From NCBI GenBank assembly GCA_964476185.1, contig CAYYZO010000003.1:1-64000 (forward strand): a stretch of 64,000 nucleotides of DNA, written 5' to 3'. The DNA comes from DATNBU01 sp964476185 (lineage in GTDB: Bacteria; Desulfobacterota; Binatia; UBA1149; CAITLU01). Shown here piece after piece: positions 41,665-51,219 of the stretch (its first letter is position 1; each line of letters starts with the position of its first letter). Position numbers and translations under genes: made by a program. The notes under the pieces are model-generated. The model ran no database searches. It saw only the letters and a list, made by a program, of their open reading frames with translations, and was not told the origin of the DNA.

Positions 41665-43410
41665 TCAGTCCTTGTCGCCGTCGTCACGGCCGCCTCGGCG
41701 CCGTGCGAGTTTTTCTTGGATCATGTCGCCAAGGGTAACGCTACCAGTGCGACCGGTGCCGGCCTCGGCCATGTAGGCCCGCATCTCCTCTTTCTCCGCC
41801 GACTGCAGCAGCGACCGGATGCTGAGCGAGATCCGGCGCTCCCGGATGTCGACCTGCGTGACCTCGGCCTCGAGCTCCTGGCCGACCGAGAAGTGGTCGC
41901 GCGGGTTCTCGATGCGATCACGGCCCAGCTGGGAGACGTGCACCAGCCCCTCGACCCCGTCCTCGATCGCGACGAACAGGCCGAAGTCGGCGATGTTCGT
42001 GATCTTGCCGTGCACGCGGGCGCCGACCGGATAGCGGTCCGCCATGCGGCGCCACGGGTCCTCGTCGAGCTGCTTGACCCCGAGCGACAGGCGTTCGTTC
42101 GGGATGTCGATGCCGAGCACGACGCAGCGGACATCGTCGCCCTTCTTCAGGATCTCCGAAGGGTGATGGATCTTCTTCGTCCAGTGCATGTCGGAGATGT
42201 GCACCAGGCCGTCGATCCCTTCCTTCACGTTCACGAACACGCCGAAGTCGGTGACGCTCGTGACCTTGCCCTCGACCTGGGTGCCGACCGGATGCTCGAT
42301 CGGCAGCATCTCCCACGGGTTCGGCGTGACCTGCTTGAGGCCGAGCGAGATGCGGCGGTTCTCGGGATCGAGCGACAGGACCATCACGTCGACCTCGTCG
42401 CCGACCGAGACGATCTGCGACGGATGCGTCACCCGGCGCGTCCACGACATCTCCGAGACGTGCACGAGGCCTTCGATGCCTTCCTCGATCTCGACGAACG
42501 CGCCGTAGTCGGTCAGGCTGACGACCTTGCCGCGCACGCGGCTGCCCGGGAACAAGCGATCGGCGACGGTGACCCAGGGGTCGTCGTGCAGCTGCTTGAG
42601 GCCGAGCGAGATACGGTGCGAGTTCGCGTCGTACTTGAGCACGACGACCTTGACCAGGTCGCCCGGCTTGACGACCTTCGACGGATGGCTCACGCGCCCC
42701 CACGACATGTCGGTGACGTGCAGCAGGCCGTCGATGCCGCCGAGGTCCACGAACGCGCCGTAGTCGGTCACGTTCTTCACGGTGCCTTCGAGGATCACGC
42801 CCTCCTCGAGGATCTTCAGCGTCTCGCCGCGCGCGACTTCCTGCTCTTTCTCGAGCAGCGCCTTGCGCGAGACGACGACGTTGCCTCGTGCGCGATTGAA
42901 CTTGAGGATCGTGAACTCCCCGGTCTCGCCGATGTAGCGGTCGAGGCTCCGGGTCGGGCGGGTGTCGACGTGCGATCCCGGAAGGAACGCAGGCACGCCG
43001 ACATCCACCTTGAGGCCACCCTTGACGCGGCCCACGATCGTTCCTTCGATCGCCGTCCCCGCGTTGAAAGCGTCCTCGATGACCTTCCAGACGATGTTCT
43101 GGCGGGCGCGCTGGAAAGAGAGCCGCAGCTCTCCGTTGTCGCCGCCGGTGGACTCGACGAAGACGTCGACGTCCTGGCCTTCTTCAACGAGCAGCTTGCC
43201 GTCGCGATCGCGGAATTCCCAGGCGGGGATGATCCCCTCGGACTTGTAGCCGATGTCGACGGTGACAACCTCGTTGTCGATCGACACGATCCGGCCCTTG
43301 ACGACCTCGCCTGACTGAACCGAACGAAGCGAGGCTTCGAACAGATCCGAGAAACTCTCCGACGACGCGTTCGACTGGCTCAGCTCATTGGCGGCCTTCT
43401 CCTGTTGCAT
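41665..43410 (-). CDS. rpsA: 30S ribosomal protein S1
   Basis: RNA-binding ribosomal protein, 581 residues, with six S1 (OB-fold) domains at about residues 34-103, 121-186, 207-275, 292-362, 379-449 and 466-535. Examples are VKNVTDYGAFVDLGGIDGLLH, VVSLTDYGAFVEIEEGIEGLVH and VTSVTDFGVFVNVKEGIDGLVH. The ATG at 43410 has GGAGGA separated by an 11-base U-rich spacer, an unusually weak spacing that could serve S1 autoregulation. A promoter lies 48-76 bases upstream, inside the region after cmk. The C-terminus is basic and Gly/Asp-rich. Confidence 0.97.
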   Translation of the reverse strand: MQQEKAANELSQSNASSESFSDLFEASLRSVQSGEVVKGRIVSIDNEVVTVDIGYKSEGIIPAWEFRDRDGKLLVEEGQDVDVFVESTGGDNGELRLSFQRARQNIVWKVIEDAFNAGTAIEGTIVGRVKGGLKVDVGVPAFLPGSHVDTRPTRSLDRYIGETGEFTILKFNRARGNVVVSRKALLEKEQEVARGETLKILEEGVILEGTVKNVTDYGAFVDLGGIDGLLHVTDMSWGRVSHPSKVVKPGDLVKVVVLKYDANSHRISLGLKQLHDDPWVTVADRLFPGSRVRGKVVSLTDYGAFVEIEEGIEGLVHVSEMSWTRRVTHPSQIVSVGDEVDVMVLSLDPENRRISLGLKQVTPNPWEMLPIEHPVGTQVEGKVTSVTDFGVFVNVKEGIDGLVHISDMHWTKKIHHPSEILKKGDDVRCVVLGIDIPNERLSLGVKQLDEDPWRRMADRYPVGARVHGKITNIADFGLFVAIEDGVEGLVHVSQLGRDRIENPRDHFSVGQELEAEVTQVDIRERRISLSIRSLLQSAEKEEMRAYMAEAGTGRTGSVTLGDMIQEKLARRRGGRDDGDKD

Positions 43411-43457
43411 CAAAAAAACAATCCTCCGGTGGTGTGACGCCCGAATGGGCATCGAGG

Positions 43458-43486
43458 GTAATAACGCGGTGCGACTGCGGGTTCAA
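43458..43486 (-). promoter_or_regulatory. Internal promoter of rpsA
   Basis: Minus-strand TTGAAC (43486-43481), 17-base spacer, TATTAC (43463-43458), in the 96 bases between cmk and rpsA. It would let ribosomal protein S1 be made independently of the aromatic genes. Confidence 0.5.
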
Positions 43487-43506
43487 GGGAAGATGAGGAT
43501 TCTCGC

Positions 43507-44184
43507 CTACTTCGCACCGATCCTGCGTTCGTGGACTTCGGCGACGATGGCGTCGACGACCTCGTCGAACGTCAGAAACGTGGTGTCCATCACGACGGCG
43601 TCGTCCGCCTTGGCGAGCGGGGCGACGGCTCGCGTGCTGTCGCGCCGATCGCGCTCCGCCATTTCCCGCCCCACCCGCGCGATATCCTCCGGCGAGGCGT
43701 TTCGGGCCGCCATCTCCAGGGACCGGCGGCGGGCGCGCTCGGCCGGGTCCGCGTCGAGGAAAATCTTCAGGTCGGCATCGGGGAAGATCACGGTGCCGAT
43801 GTCTCGCCCCTCGGCGACCGTCCCGGGCTCCAGCACGGCCTGGCGCTGGATGTCCACGAGCGCGCGCCGCACCGAAGGGCACGCGGAACTGCGCGAGGCC
43901 GCCTGGCTGACCTCCGGGGTCCGGATCAGGCCGGTCACGTCCCGGCCGTCGAGCAGGAACCGCCCATCCGATGTCTGGCGGATCACCAGACCGGCCACGA
44001 GGCGGCCGAGTTCCGCGTCATCGTCCGGCGAAACGCCGCGCTCCACGGCCGCGAGCGCCACGCATCTATAGAGGGCGCCCGAGTCCAGGTAGGCGAACCC
44101 GAGCCGTTCGGCGACCGCACGCGCCGTGGTCGACTTGCCGGCGCCAGCCGGACCGTCCAGGGCCAGGATGAACGGCCCCCTCAA
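43507..44184 (-). CDS. cmk: Cytidylate kinase
   Basis: Phosphorylates CMP/dCMP with ATP. It has 225 residues. The P-loop is LALDGPAGAGKSTTARAVAERLGF, followed by YLDSGALYRCVAL, and the nucleotide-contacting GTVAEGRDIGTVIFPDADLKIFLDAD. The LID is ERARRRSLEM with DRRDSTRAVAPL. The start is TTG 44184, overlapping the aroA stop (TTGA), with GGGGAGG eight bases upstream; MRGPFILALDGPAG is then the N-terminus. It sits between aroA and rpsA as in the proteobacterial supraoperon. Confidence 0.95.
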   Translation of the reverse strand: MRGPFILALDGPAGAGKSTTARAVAERLGFAYLDSGALYRCVALAAVERGVSPDDDAELGRLVAGLVIRQTSDGRFLLDGRDVTGLIRTPEVSQAASRSSACPSVRRALVDIQRQAVLEPGTVAEGRDIGTVIFPDADLKIFLDADPAERARRRSLEMAARNASPEDIARVGREMAERDRRDSTRAVAPLAKADDAVVMDTTFLTFDEVVDAIVAEVHERRIGAK

Positions 44185-45497
44185 GCGCCCAGCCTCCCCA
44201 GCACGTCGAAAAACTCCGGAAACGAAACGTCGACGGCCGCCGAATCGTCCATCCGCACGCCGCCGGGCGTGGCGGCGAGCGCCGCCACCGCCGCGGCCAT
44301 GGCGATGCGGTGGTCGGCGTGCGTCGCAACCGACGCGCCTCCCCTCGGCCTGCCGCCGCGGATCACCATGCCATCGTCCTTTTCCACAACTTCGACACCG
44401 AAACCCCTCAACAATGCTACGGTTGCGCTGATCCTGTCGCTTTCCTTCACGCGCAGCTCGCCCGCCCCGGAAAGCGTCGACTCGCCGTCCGCGAACGCCG
44501 CCGCGACGGCAAGCAGCGGGAGTTCGTCGATCGTGGCGGGAACTTCGGCCGCTTCGATCTGGAAGGACTTCAGGCCCGATGCCCGGCAACGGATCGACCC
44601 GACGGGCTCGCCGCCGGTCTCGCCTTCGACCCGGCACTCGATGTCGGCCTCCATGCGACGAAGCACGTCGAGAAAACCGAGCCGGGTCGGGTTCAGGCAG
44701 AGCCCCTCGACCGTGACATCCGAACCCGCCACCAGCGCCGCGGCGACGAGCAGGAACGCCGCCGAGGACGGGTCCCCGGGGACGGCCACGTCGACGCAGG
44801 CCGGGACCGCCGGGCCGCGGACGGCCGCCAGGACGCCGGCGGTCCGGACGGGCACGCCCATGGCGAGCAGCAGCTTCTCGGTGTGGTCTCGCGTCGGAAT
44901 CGGCTCCCGGACCTCGGTCAGGCCGTCGGCCTGGAGTCCTGCCAGAAGGACGGCGCTCTTCACCTGGGCGCTCGCGACCGCGAGGTCGACGACGCCCGCG
45001 GACAACCGCTGGCCTCGGATCACCAGGGGGGCGTGGCCCTCGGTCGTCTCGATCCTCGCCCCGAGCCCCATCAGGGGGGCGGCGACCCGCTTCATCGGAC
45101 GCCGCGACAGCGAGGCATCCCCGACGAGGGTCGCCTCGAGGCCGGCCTGCCCCGCCAGCAGTCCGGTCAACAAGCGCATCGTCGTTCCGGAGTTCTCGCA
45201 GTCGATCGGCCCCGGCGCGGGGTCGAACCGCATCGACCGGCCGCGAACGCGCACCGCCGCCGGGCCGGTCCGCTCGACGGACGCGCCGAGCCGGGCCATC
45301 GCGGCCATCGTGGACGCCACGTCGCGTCCGCTCGGCAGGCCGGTCACGTGCGCCTCGCCTTCTCCTGCGGCGTTGAACATCACCGCGCGATGGGCGATCG
45401 ACTTGTCGCCCGGCACCTTGACCTGGCCTTTCAACGGGCCTCGGGCCCGTTCCACCGACCTCGACGAATCCCGCCCGCGCTCTCCGGAACCGGTCAC
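44181..45497 (-). CDS. aroA: 5-enolpyruvylshikimate-3-phosphate (EPSP) synthase
   Basis: Sixth step of the shikimate pathway. It has 438 residues. Signatures are VPGDKSIAHRAVMF (PEP/phosphate site), CENSGTTMRLLTGLLAGQ (the NSGTT form, unlike the NAGTAMR of class I enzymes), DASLSRRPMKRV, SAQVKSAVLLAGLQADG and LRVKESDRISA (catalytic Asp). The NSGTT variant suggests a class II-like enzyme, possibly less glyphosate-sensitive; that is inference. The start is GTG 45497, overlapping the tyrA stop (GTGA). The cmk gene overlaps its end. Confidence 0.96.
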   Translation of the reverse strand: MTGSGERGRDSSRSVERARGPLKGQVKVPGDKSIAHRAVMFNAAGEGEAHVTGLPSGRDVASTMAAMARLGASVERTGPAAVRVRGRSMRFDPAPGPIDCENSGTTMRLLTGLLAGQAGLEATLVGDASLSRRPMKRVAAPLMGLGARIETTEGHAPLVIRGQRLSAGVVDLAVASAQVKSAVLLAGLQADGLTEVREPIPTRDHTEKLLLAMGVPVRTAGVLAAVRGPAVPACVDVAVPGDPSSAAFLLVAAALVAGSDVTVEGLCLNPTRLGFLDVLRRMEADIECRVEGETGGEPVGSIRCRASGLKSFQIEAAEVPATIDELPLLAVAAAFADGESTLSGAGELRVKESDRISATVALLRGFGVEVVEKDDGMVIRGGRPRGGASVATHADHRIAMAAAVAALAATPGGVRMDDSAAVDVSFPEFFDVLGRLGA

Positions 45498-46357
45498 GAC
45501 GGCACGATCTCCTTCCTGAACCTGTGCGAGGCGGCCACGATCTCGCGGATCGCCCTTTCGTCGCCGTCGGCGATCGCGTCGCGAAGGTCGTCCCAGACGA
45601 CGCTGAACTCGTCCATCGCCTCGACGATCGCTTCCCGGTTCAGCCGCGCGATGTCCAGCCACATGTCGGCGTCGCTCGTCGCCAGCCGCGTCGTGTCCCG
45701 GAAGCCGCCGGCGACGCAGTCGACGACTTCGCTGCGCTGGGGCGCGGCGTCGGCGGCGGCCGCGAGCGCGAACGCGACCATCTGCGGCAGGTGGCTCGAC
45801 GTCGCCAGCACCGCGTCGTGCGTCGCGGCGTCCATCACCGACACCGTCGAGTCGAGTTGCGTCCACAACGCCTTCATCGTCTCGACGAGTTCCGGCGGGG
45901 TGTCGCGATCCGGCGTCAGCACCGTGCGGCGACCGACGAACAGGTCGGGGTCGGCCGCGCCCGCGCCGGTTTCGGCCTTTCCGGCCAGCGGATGCGCGCC
46001 GAGGAACCGCGACGCCAGTCCGCAGCGCGCGGCTTCCTCGACGATCGGTTGCTTCACGCTGCCCACGTCGGTCACGAGCGCTTCGGGCGGGGCATGGTGC
46101 GCGATCTCGTGCAGCTGCGAGACGGCGGTGACGACCGGCGTCGCGAGCACGACGAGGTCCGCGCCGGCGAGGGCGACGCGAAGGTCGCCCGTGACCTCGT
46201 CGACGAGGCCGCGTGCGCGCGCCGTTTCGAGGTTCGCGACCGAACGGCCCACGCCGACCACGTGCGCGAACAGTCCCCGCGCCTTGCCGGCGCCGGCCAG
46301 CGATCCGCCGAGCAGCCCGGTGCCGACGACGACGCAGCGCTGGAAGCGGGCGCTCAC
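45494..46357 (-). CDS. tyrA: Prephenate/arogenate dehydrogenase
   Basis: Oxidative decarboxylation of prephenate (or arogenate) toward tyrosine. It has 287 residues. The Rossmann motif VVVGTGLLGGSLAGAGKARG is at the N-terminus, then GADLVVLATPVVT, VTDVGSVK, FLGAHPLAGKAETGAGAA and SHLPQMVAFALA. No chorismate mutase or ACT domain is fused, so it is the short monofunctional form. Cofactor and substrate preference cannot be read with certainty. The start is GTG 46357, overlapping hisC (GTGA), and its own end overlaps aroA. Confidence 0.94.
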   Translation of the reverse strand: MSARFQRCVVVGTGLLGGSLAGAGKARGLFAHVVGVGRSVANLETARARGLVDEVTGDLRVALAGADLVVLATPVVTAVSQLHEIAHHAPPEALVTDVGSVKQPIVEEAARCGLASRFLGAHPLAGKAETGAGAADPDLFVGRRTVLTPDRDTPPELVETMKALWTQLDSTVSVMDAATHDAVLATSSHLPQMVAFALAAAADAAPQRSEVVDCVAGGFRDTTRLATSDADMWLDIARLNREAIVEAMDEFSVVWDDLRDAIADGDERAIREIVAASHRFRKEIVPS

Positions 46358-47463
46358 CGGGCCTCCGCGGAGTCGCCCGTGAGCACGGCCTCGAGGGCAG
46401 CGATGGCGCGCGCGTCCTCGGCGGCGGTGCCGAACGTGATGCGGACGTGTTCCGGAAAACCGTAGGCGTCCATCGGCCGGACGATGACGCCGCGCCGAAG
46501 CAGCGCGTCCGTCACGGCGGCGCCGCGGCCGGTGCGCACGAGCACGAAGTTCGCGTGCGTCGGCACCGCCTCGAGGCCGAGCCGCGAGAACGCCCGGTCC
46601 CAGCGCTCGCGACTCTCGCGCACCAGCGCGCGGGAAGCCTCGACGTGCGCGTCGTCGTCGAGCGCCGCGACCGCGGCGACCTGCGCGAGCAGGTTCACGT
46701 TGAACGGCTGGCGAAGCCGCGCCATCGCGTCCGCGATCTCCAGCGACGTGACGCCGTAGCCGAGCCTCAGGCCGGCCAGGCCGTGGATCTTCGAGAACGT
46801 GCGCGTGACGAGGAGGCCCGGATGCGAATCGAGGTACGAGATGCCGTCCGGGTAGAGTTCGTCGTCGACGAACTCGAAGTAGGCCTCGTCCAGAACGACG
46901 ACCACGTCCTCCGGCACGCGCGCGAGGAACGCCTCCCACTCGCGGCGGCGGAAGATCGTGCCGGTCGGGTTGTTCGGGTTCGCGAGGAACACGACGCGTG
47001 TGGACGGGCCGACGCGCGCCGCGATCGCCTCGAGGTCGTGCTCGAAGCCGCGAGGCGGAGCCTGGACCGGGGTCGCGCCGACCGCGATCGAGACGAGCGG
47101 GTACACGAGAAAGGCATCCGCGCTGAACAGCACCTCGTCGCCGGGCCCGGCGAACAGGCGGCACGCGAGCTCGAGGATCTCGTTCGAGCCGTTGCCGAAC
47201 ACGATCCGGCGCGGGTCGACCCCGAGCCTGGCCGCGAGCTTCTCCGTCAGCACGACCGCGCCGCCGTCCGGGTAGCGGTGGATACCGGAAAGCGCCCCGG
47301 CGAGCGCGACGAGGGCCCGCGGCGAAGGACCGAGCGGGTTCTCGTTCGAGGCGATCTTGATCGACCCGGCGATCCCGAGCTCGCGCTCGACCTCCTCGAT
47401 CGGCCGCCCGGGCTTGTACGGCGTCAGCGAACGGATGCGTTCGGGAATCCGGGGACCGGGCAT
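46354..47463 (-). CDS. hisC: Histidinol-phosphate/aromatic aminotransferase
   Basis: PLP-dependent fold-type I aminotransferase, 369 residues. SNENPLGPSPRA (substrate contact), NGSNEILELACRLF, FLANPNNPTGT, LDEAYFEF and the PLP lysine in TRTFSKIHGLAGLRLGYG are typical of HisC. As the first gene before tyrA and aroA, and with no other his genes here, it probably transaminates aromatic keto acids as well as, or instead of, histidinol phosphate. In the known proteobacterial supraoperon the hisC copy next to tyrA has that role. ATG 47463 has TAGTCA six bases upstream, a weak leaderless candidate. Confidence 0.93.
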   Translation of the reverse strand: MPGPRIPERIRSLTPYKPGRPIEEVERELGIAGSIKIASNENPLGPSPRALVALAGALSGIHRYPDGGAVVLTEKLAARLGVDPRRIVFGNGSNEILELACRLFAGPGDEVLFSADAFLVYPLVSIAVGATPVQAPPRGFEHDLEAIAARVGPSTRVVFLANPNNPTGTIFRRREWEAFLARVPEDVVVVLDEAYFEFVDDELYPDGISYLDSHPGLLVTRTFSKIHGLAGLRLGYGVTSLEIADAMARLRQPFNVNLLAQVAAVAALDDDAHVEASRALVRESRERWDRAFSRLGLEAVPTHANFVLVRTGRGAAVTDALLRRGVIVRPMDAYGFPEHVRITFGTAAEDARAIAALEAVLTGDSAEAR

Positions 47464-47544
47464 CCCGCCTGACTAGCCCGGATCCGGCGCGATGGCTACA
47501 GACACGCTGGCAGCTCCGGCGTTCCCGCGGCATGGTCCCGTGCG

Positions 47545-48753
47545 GTGAAACCGAGCGTCGTCTGGGGCCCCGAGCTGTCGCCGTTCCTGCTCAAACTGGA
47601 GTCGATGCTCGCGTTCGCCGGGCTGCCCTTCCGCCGCTTGCCGCGCGACGGCTCGCGCGCCGGGAACCTCCGCATCGCCATGCTCGTCGATCGAGCGAAG
47701 CGGCGCGGCATCGCGCTCCGTCCCCCGGCGAACGACCCGCTCGACGAGTTCCCGCTCGTGCCGTACCTCGTCACGCCGGATCGTGAGGTGCTCTACGACT
47801 CGTCGGCGCTCGCGCCGTGGATCGACGAGAGATCGCAGGCGGCGCCGCTCGTGCCGCAGGACCCCGCGGTGCGCTTCCTCGGCGACTTCCTCGACGAGGC
47901 CTTCGACGAGATCGGCCTCTACCTCGTGCACCACAATCGCTGGAAGCTCGCCGCGGGCGACAACGACCACCCCGGCCGCCGCCTCGCGCGCGAGTACGCG
48001 AAGCTTCTCCCGCCCGGCGCCGGGTCGCTGTTCGGGTCCTGGTTCGAGCGGCGGCAGGTGCGCCGCCTGCCCTACCTGTTCAGCGTCGCGCCGCCCGGCT
48101 ACGCCGTGCCGGGCCTCGCACGCGGGCTCACCCCGCCGTCGCGGGAAGGCTTTCCGCCGACGCACGAACTGCTCGAGGAGATCTGGGAGCGCGCGCTCGC
48201 GGCGCTCGACGACCTCTTGGCGACGCAGCCGTTCCTGCTCGGCGAACGCTTCACGCTCGCCGACGCGAGCGCCTACGGGCAACTGTCGATGAACCTGACG
48301 GACACGGCCGCGTGCCGGCGGCTCGGCGAGCTCGCGCCGCGCACGCTCGCCTGGCTCGAGTCGATCCGCGACGGCCGTCACGTGCGGACCACGGGCAGCC
48401 TCGCGCTCTCGCCGCGGCTGTCGCCGCTCGTCGCGCTGTTCGCCGAGACGTACGTGCCGCTGATGCGCGCGAACCGGGCGGCGTGGGAACGCTGCCGGGC
48501 CGATGGCGTGGACGCGTTCAACGAGGCGGCGTTCGGTCGCGGGTACGCGCTGTTCGACGGCCGCATGCTCGGCCGCCCGTACCGCACGGTGGTCAAGACG
48601 TTCCAGGTCCGCTCCTGGCGGGACCTCGGGCGCAGCTGGGCGGCCCTCGACGCGACCGCTCGAGCCGGGGTCGAGGCCGTCCTGCCGGAGGCCGCTTCGT
48701 GGTTCGAAGATGCGGCCGGGCCTTCCATGAAGGACGCTGGCCGCGCAGGATGA
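47545..48753 (+). CDS. Glutathione S-transferase-family protein
   Basis: A 402-residue soluble protein. The N-terminal 95 residues have the thioredoxin-like GST fold (VWGPELSPFLLKLESMLAFAGLPFRRLP, VPYLVTPDREVLYDSSAL with the conserved Ser-Ser after the cis-Pro), and the rest is a long helical C-terminal domain (LDEAFDEIGLYLVHHNRW, LLGERFTLADASAYGQL). It is larger than typical GSTs. SPFLLK has Ser where many GSTs have catalytic Tyr, Ser or Cys. The start is GTG 47545. The gene is followed four bases later by a lipoprotein gene. The substrate is unknown. Confidence 0.8.
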   Translation: MKPSVVWGPELSPFLLKLESMLAFAGLPFRRLPRDGSRAGNLRIAMLVDRAKRRGIALRPPANDPLDEFPLVPYLVTPDREVLYDSSALAPWIDERSQAAPLVPQDPAVRFLGDFLDEAFDEIGLYLVHHNRWKLAAGDNDHPGRRLAREYAKLLPPGAGSLFGSWFERRQVRRLPYLFSVAPPGYAVPGLARGLTPPSREGFPPTHELLEEIWERALAALDDLLATQPFLLGERFTLADASAYGQLSMNLTDTAACRRLGELAPRTLAWLESIRDGRHVRTTGSLALSPRLSPLVALFAETYVPLMRANRAAWERCRADGVDAFNEAAFGRGYALFDGRMLGRPYRTVVKTFQVRSWRDLGRSWAALDATARAGVEAVLPEAASWFEDAAGPSMKDAGRAG

Positions 48754-48757
48754 GGCG

Positions 48758-49942
48758 ATGAATCCCCGCGCGCCTCGCCTGGCCCTGTTCGCGATCGTCG
48801 CGCTGGCCCCGGGCTGCACCTCCACCCTTGCGCTCGATCGCGCCGTGATCGCCTACGACACGACCGCGACCGACAGCGTCTCGCGCCAGCTCCTTCTCAA
48901 CATCGCGCGCGCCCGTCACAACGAGCCGATCCACTTCACGGGCATCTCGAGCATCGCGGCGACCTGGAGCTTCTCGGTCCACGCCGGGATCAGCGGCGCC
49001 TTGACCGGCGAGAACGGCAACCTGCTGATCCCGATCGCCGGCGTCGGCGCCGAGGAGAACCCGACCGTCAGCATCGAGCCGATGGACGGCGAGGAATTCA
49101 CGCAGCGCCTGCTGACGCCGTTCAACGAGGAGAAGCTGACGCTGCTGCTCCGCCAGGGCTACGACGTCGACTCGCTGCTGCGCCTGATCGGCGCGGAGCT
49201 GACCGTGCGCGACGAACGCACCGGAGCCCTCGTCGCCCACTACAACCGCCCGTCGGATCCGACCGGCTACGCGTTCTTCCGCCGCTTCGTCGCCCACCTG
49301 TCGTCGATCCAGGACCGGCACGAGCTCTTCGTCGAACCACTGCACTTCCAGCTCGAGTGGCAGGTGCCGGCGGACGAGGTCAATCCCGAATCGGTGCTCG
49401 AGACCTACCACGACTTCACGCTGAGGAGGGAAACCGGCCGCGGCCTCTTCCACGTCTCGAAGCGCGTCCACGGACGCGTGATGATCACGAACTTCGACCC
49501 CGCCGTGCTTCCGAACGAGGAACGCGTGCGCCTGCACGCCGAGGCCGACCAGGTCCCGAACAACGACATCCTCGTCGACATCCGTCCCGGGTTCCCCGGT
49601 GGCGAGGTCCCGATCCGCGGGCGACTGCGCCTGCGCAGCTTCCACGAGATCCTGACGTTCCTCGGGCGCGGCATCGCCGAGGAGCCCGAGTACGACGTCG
49701 AGCCCGACCCGAGAAGCGGCAGCCTGCGCGAGAACCCCGCCCGGACGATGGACGTCGTCGAAGCGCCGAGGCCGCCGCGCGGGGCCGGCCTTTCCGTGCG
49801 CCTGAACGGGAACTCCTACGCGCTCAGGCCCCAGCAGGGCTACCAGTGGAACAAGAAGGCGTTCAGCGTGCTGTACCAGCTGTTCCAGATGAGCGTGGCC
49901 ACCGTCGAGAAGCGCGGCCCGGAGATCACGATCGCCAAGTGA
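48758..49942 (+). CDS. Predicted lipoprotein of unknown function
   Basis: A 394-residue protein with a lipoprotein signal: a short basic N-terminus, hydrophobic core LALFAIVALAPGC, lipobox-like ALAPGC with the Cys at residue 21. The mature part starts LDRAVIAYDTTATDSVSRQLLLNIARARHNEPIHFTGISSIAATWSF in segments; I recognise this segment only as recurrent in proteobacterial lipoproteins of unknown role. No known catalytic motif is seen. It is cotranscribed with the GST-like gene. Function should not be assigned. Confidence 0.75.
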   Translation: MNPRAPRLALFAIVALAPGCTSTLALDRAVIAYDTTATDSVSRQLLLNIARARHNEPIHFTGISSIAATWSFSVHAGISGALTGENGNLLIPIAGVGAEENPTVSIEPMDGEEFTQRLLTPFNEEKLTLLLRQGYDVDSLLRLIGAELTVRDERTGALVAHYNRPSDPTGYAFFRRFVAHLSSIQDRHELFVEPLHFQLEWQVPADEVNPESVLETYHDFTLRRETGRGLFHVSKRVHGRVMITNFDPAVLPNEERVRLHAEADQVPNNDILVDIRPGFPGGEVPIRGRLRLRSFHEILTFLGRGIAEEPEYDVEPDPRSGSLRENPARTMDVVEAPRPPRGAGLSVRLNGNSYALRPQQGYQWNKKAFSVLYQLFQMSVATVEKRGPEITIAK

Positions 49943-49988
49943 ACCCGGCGGCTCTGGCGCTCGCGCCCCGACGGCAGTAGGAAAAGCC

Positions 49989-51110
49989 GTGTCCGACACC
50001 ACGACCGCGACCTCCTCGTCCCGCCCGCCGCACGGCCATCCGCACGGCGCCGGGCATCCCGAAGCCACGACGCAGAGCCGCTACGACGAATCGCCGAGGC
50101 GCGTGTACTGGGAGCTCACCCGCGCGTGCGGCCTCGCCTGCAAGCACTGCCGCGCGTCCGCGCTGCACGAGCGCCTGCCCGACGAGCTCGACACCGAAGA
50201 GGCGTTCGCGGTGCTGCGGACGCTGGCGACCGCGAAGCCGACTCCCGCCGTGATCCTGACCGGCGGCGACCCGCTCGAGCGACCGGACTTCTGGGAGATC
50301 CTCGACTACGCCCGCTCGGTCGGCCTGCACGTCGACGTCGCGCCGAGCGCGACGCCGAAACTCACGCGCGAGGTGATCCTCGAACTCGGACGCCGCGGCG
50401 TCGGCGCGATGTCGCTCTCGCTCGACGGCTCGGACCCGGAGCGGCACGACCGGCTGCGCGGCATCGCCGGCTGCTTCGAGATGACGATGGAGGCCGCGCG
50501 CCACGTCGCCGAGGCCGGCATCCCGCTGCAGGTGAACACGCTCGTGACCGCCGACACGCTCGGCGACATGGAAGCGATCTGCCGGGTGGCCGCCACGATG
50601 CAGGCCAGGCGCTGGAGCCTGTTCTTCCTGGTCACGACCGGGCGCGGCTCGGTGCTTCCGCAGATCACGCCCGAGGAGGCGGAGAAGCTTCTCGTCTGGG
50701 CGGTCTCGCTCGGCCGCAGCGCCGGTTTCGTGGTCGCGGCGACCGAGGCGCCGATGGTCCGGCGCGTGATCCTCGAGGGCAAGGGCCTCGGCCCGAAGTC
50801 GGCCGTAGCCGGCGCCGGCATGCGCGACGGCAACGGGATCCTGTTCCTGTCCTACCGCGGCGACGTCATGCCGTCGGGCTTCCTGCCGATCACGATCGGC
50901 AACGTCCGGGACACCGACGCCCTGACGCTCTACCGCGAGTCGCCGCTGATGCGCGACCTGCGCCGGCCGGACCGTTTCGGCGGACGCTGCGGCGCCTGCG
51001 AATGGCGTGAGGTCTGCGGTGGCTCCCGCGGTCGCGCCTACGCGGCCACCGGCGACCCGCTCTCCGAGGATCCGCTCTGCGTGTATCAGCCGGGGACAGC
51101 CGCGGGTTGA
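49989..51110 (+). CDS. Radical SAM/SPASM-domain protein (TIGR04053-like)
   Basis: Radical SAM enzyme of 373 residues. The N-terminal 30 residues are His/Pro-rich (PPHGHPHGAGH). The cluster motif is ELTRACGLACKHC (CxxxCxxC), then ILTGGDPLERPD, PSATPKLT, SLDGSDPERHDRLRG and PLQVNTLVTADTLG. The C-terminal SPASM-like region has RFGGRCGACEWREVCGGSRGRAYAATGDPLSEDPLC. Close relatives are the TIGR04053 family and enzymes of heme d1/heme maturation (NirJ/AhbD). The substrate is unknown; I see no peptide precursor nearby. The start is GTG 49989 with TAGGAAA upstream. Confidence 0.85.
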   Translation: MSDTTTATSSSRPPHGHPHGAGHPEATTQSRYDESPRRVYWELTRACGLACKHCRASALHERLPDELDTEEAFAVLRTLATAKPTPAVILTGGDPLERPDFWEILDYARSVGLHVDVAPSATPKLTREVILELGRRGVGAMSLSLDGSDPERHDRLRGIAGCFEMTMEAARHVAEAGIPLQVNTLVTADTLGDMEAICRVAATMQARRWSLFFLVTTGRGSVLPQITPEEAEKLLVWAVSLGRSAGFVVAATEAPMVRRVILEGKGLGPKSAVAGAGMRDGNGILFLSYRGDVMPSGFLPITIGNVRDTDALTLYRESPLMRDLRRPDRFGGRCGACEWREVCGGSRGRAYAATGDPLSEDPLCVYQPGTAAG

Positions 51111-51219
51111 TGAAGCGCCCGATCCAGGCGGCTTCCCTGCCCGGATCGTTCCGCCGGCAAGTCGCGGCGCACGTCCCGTCCGCTGACTCGACCACTGGAT
51201 CCCCGCGACGGGCCGCGAA

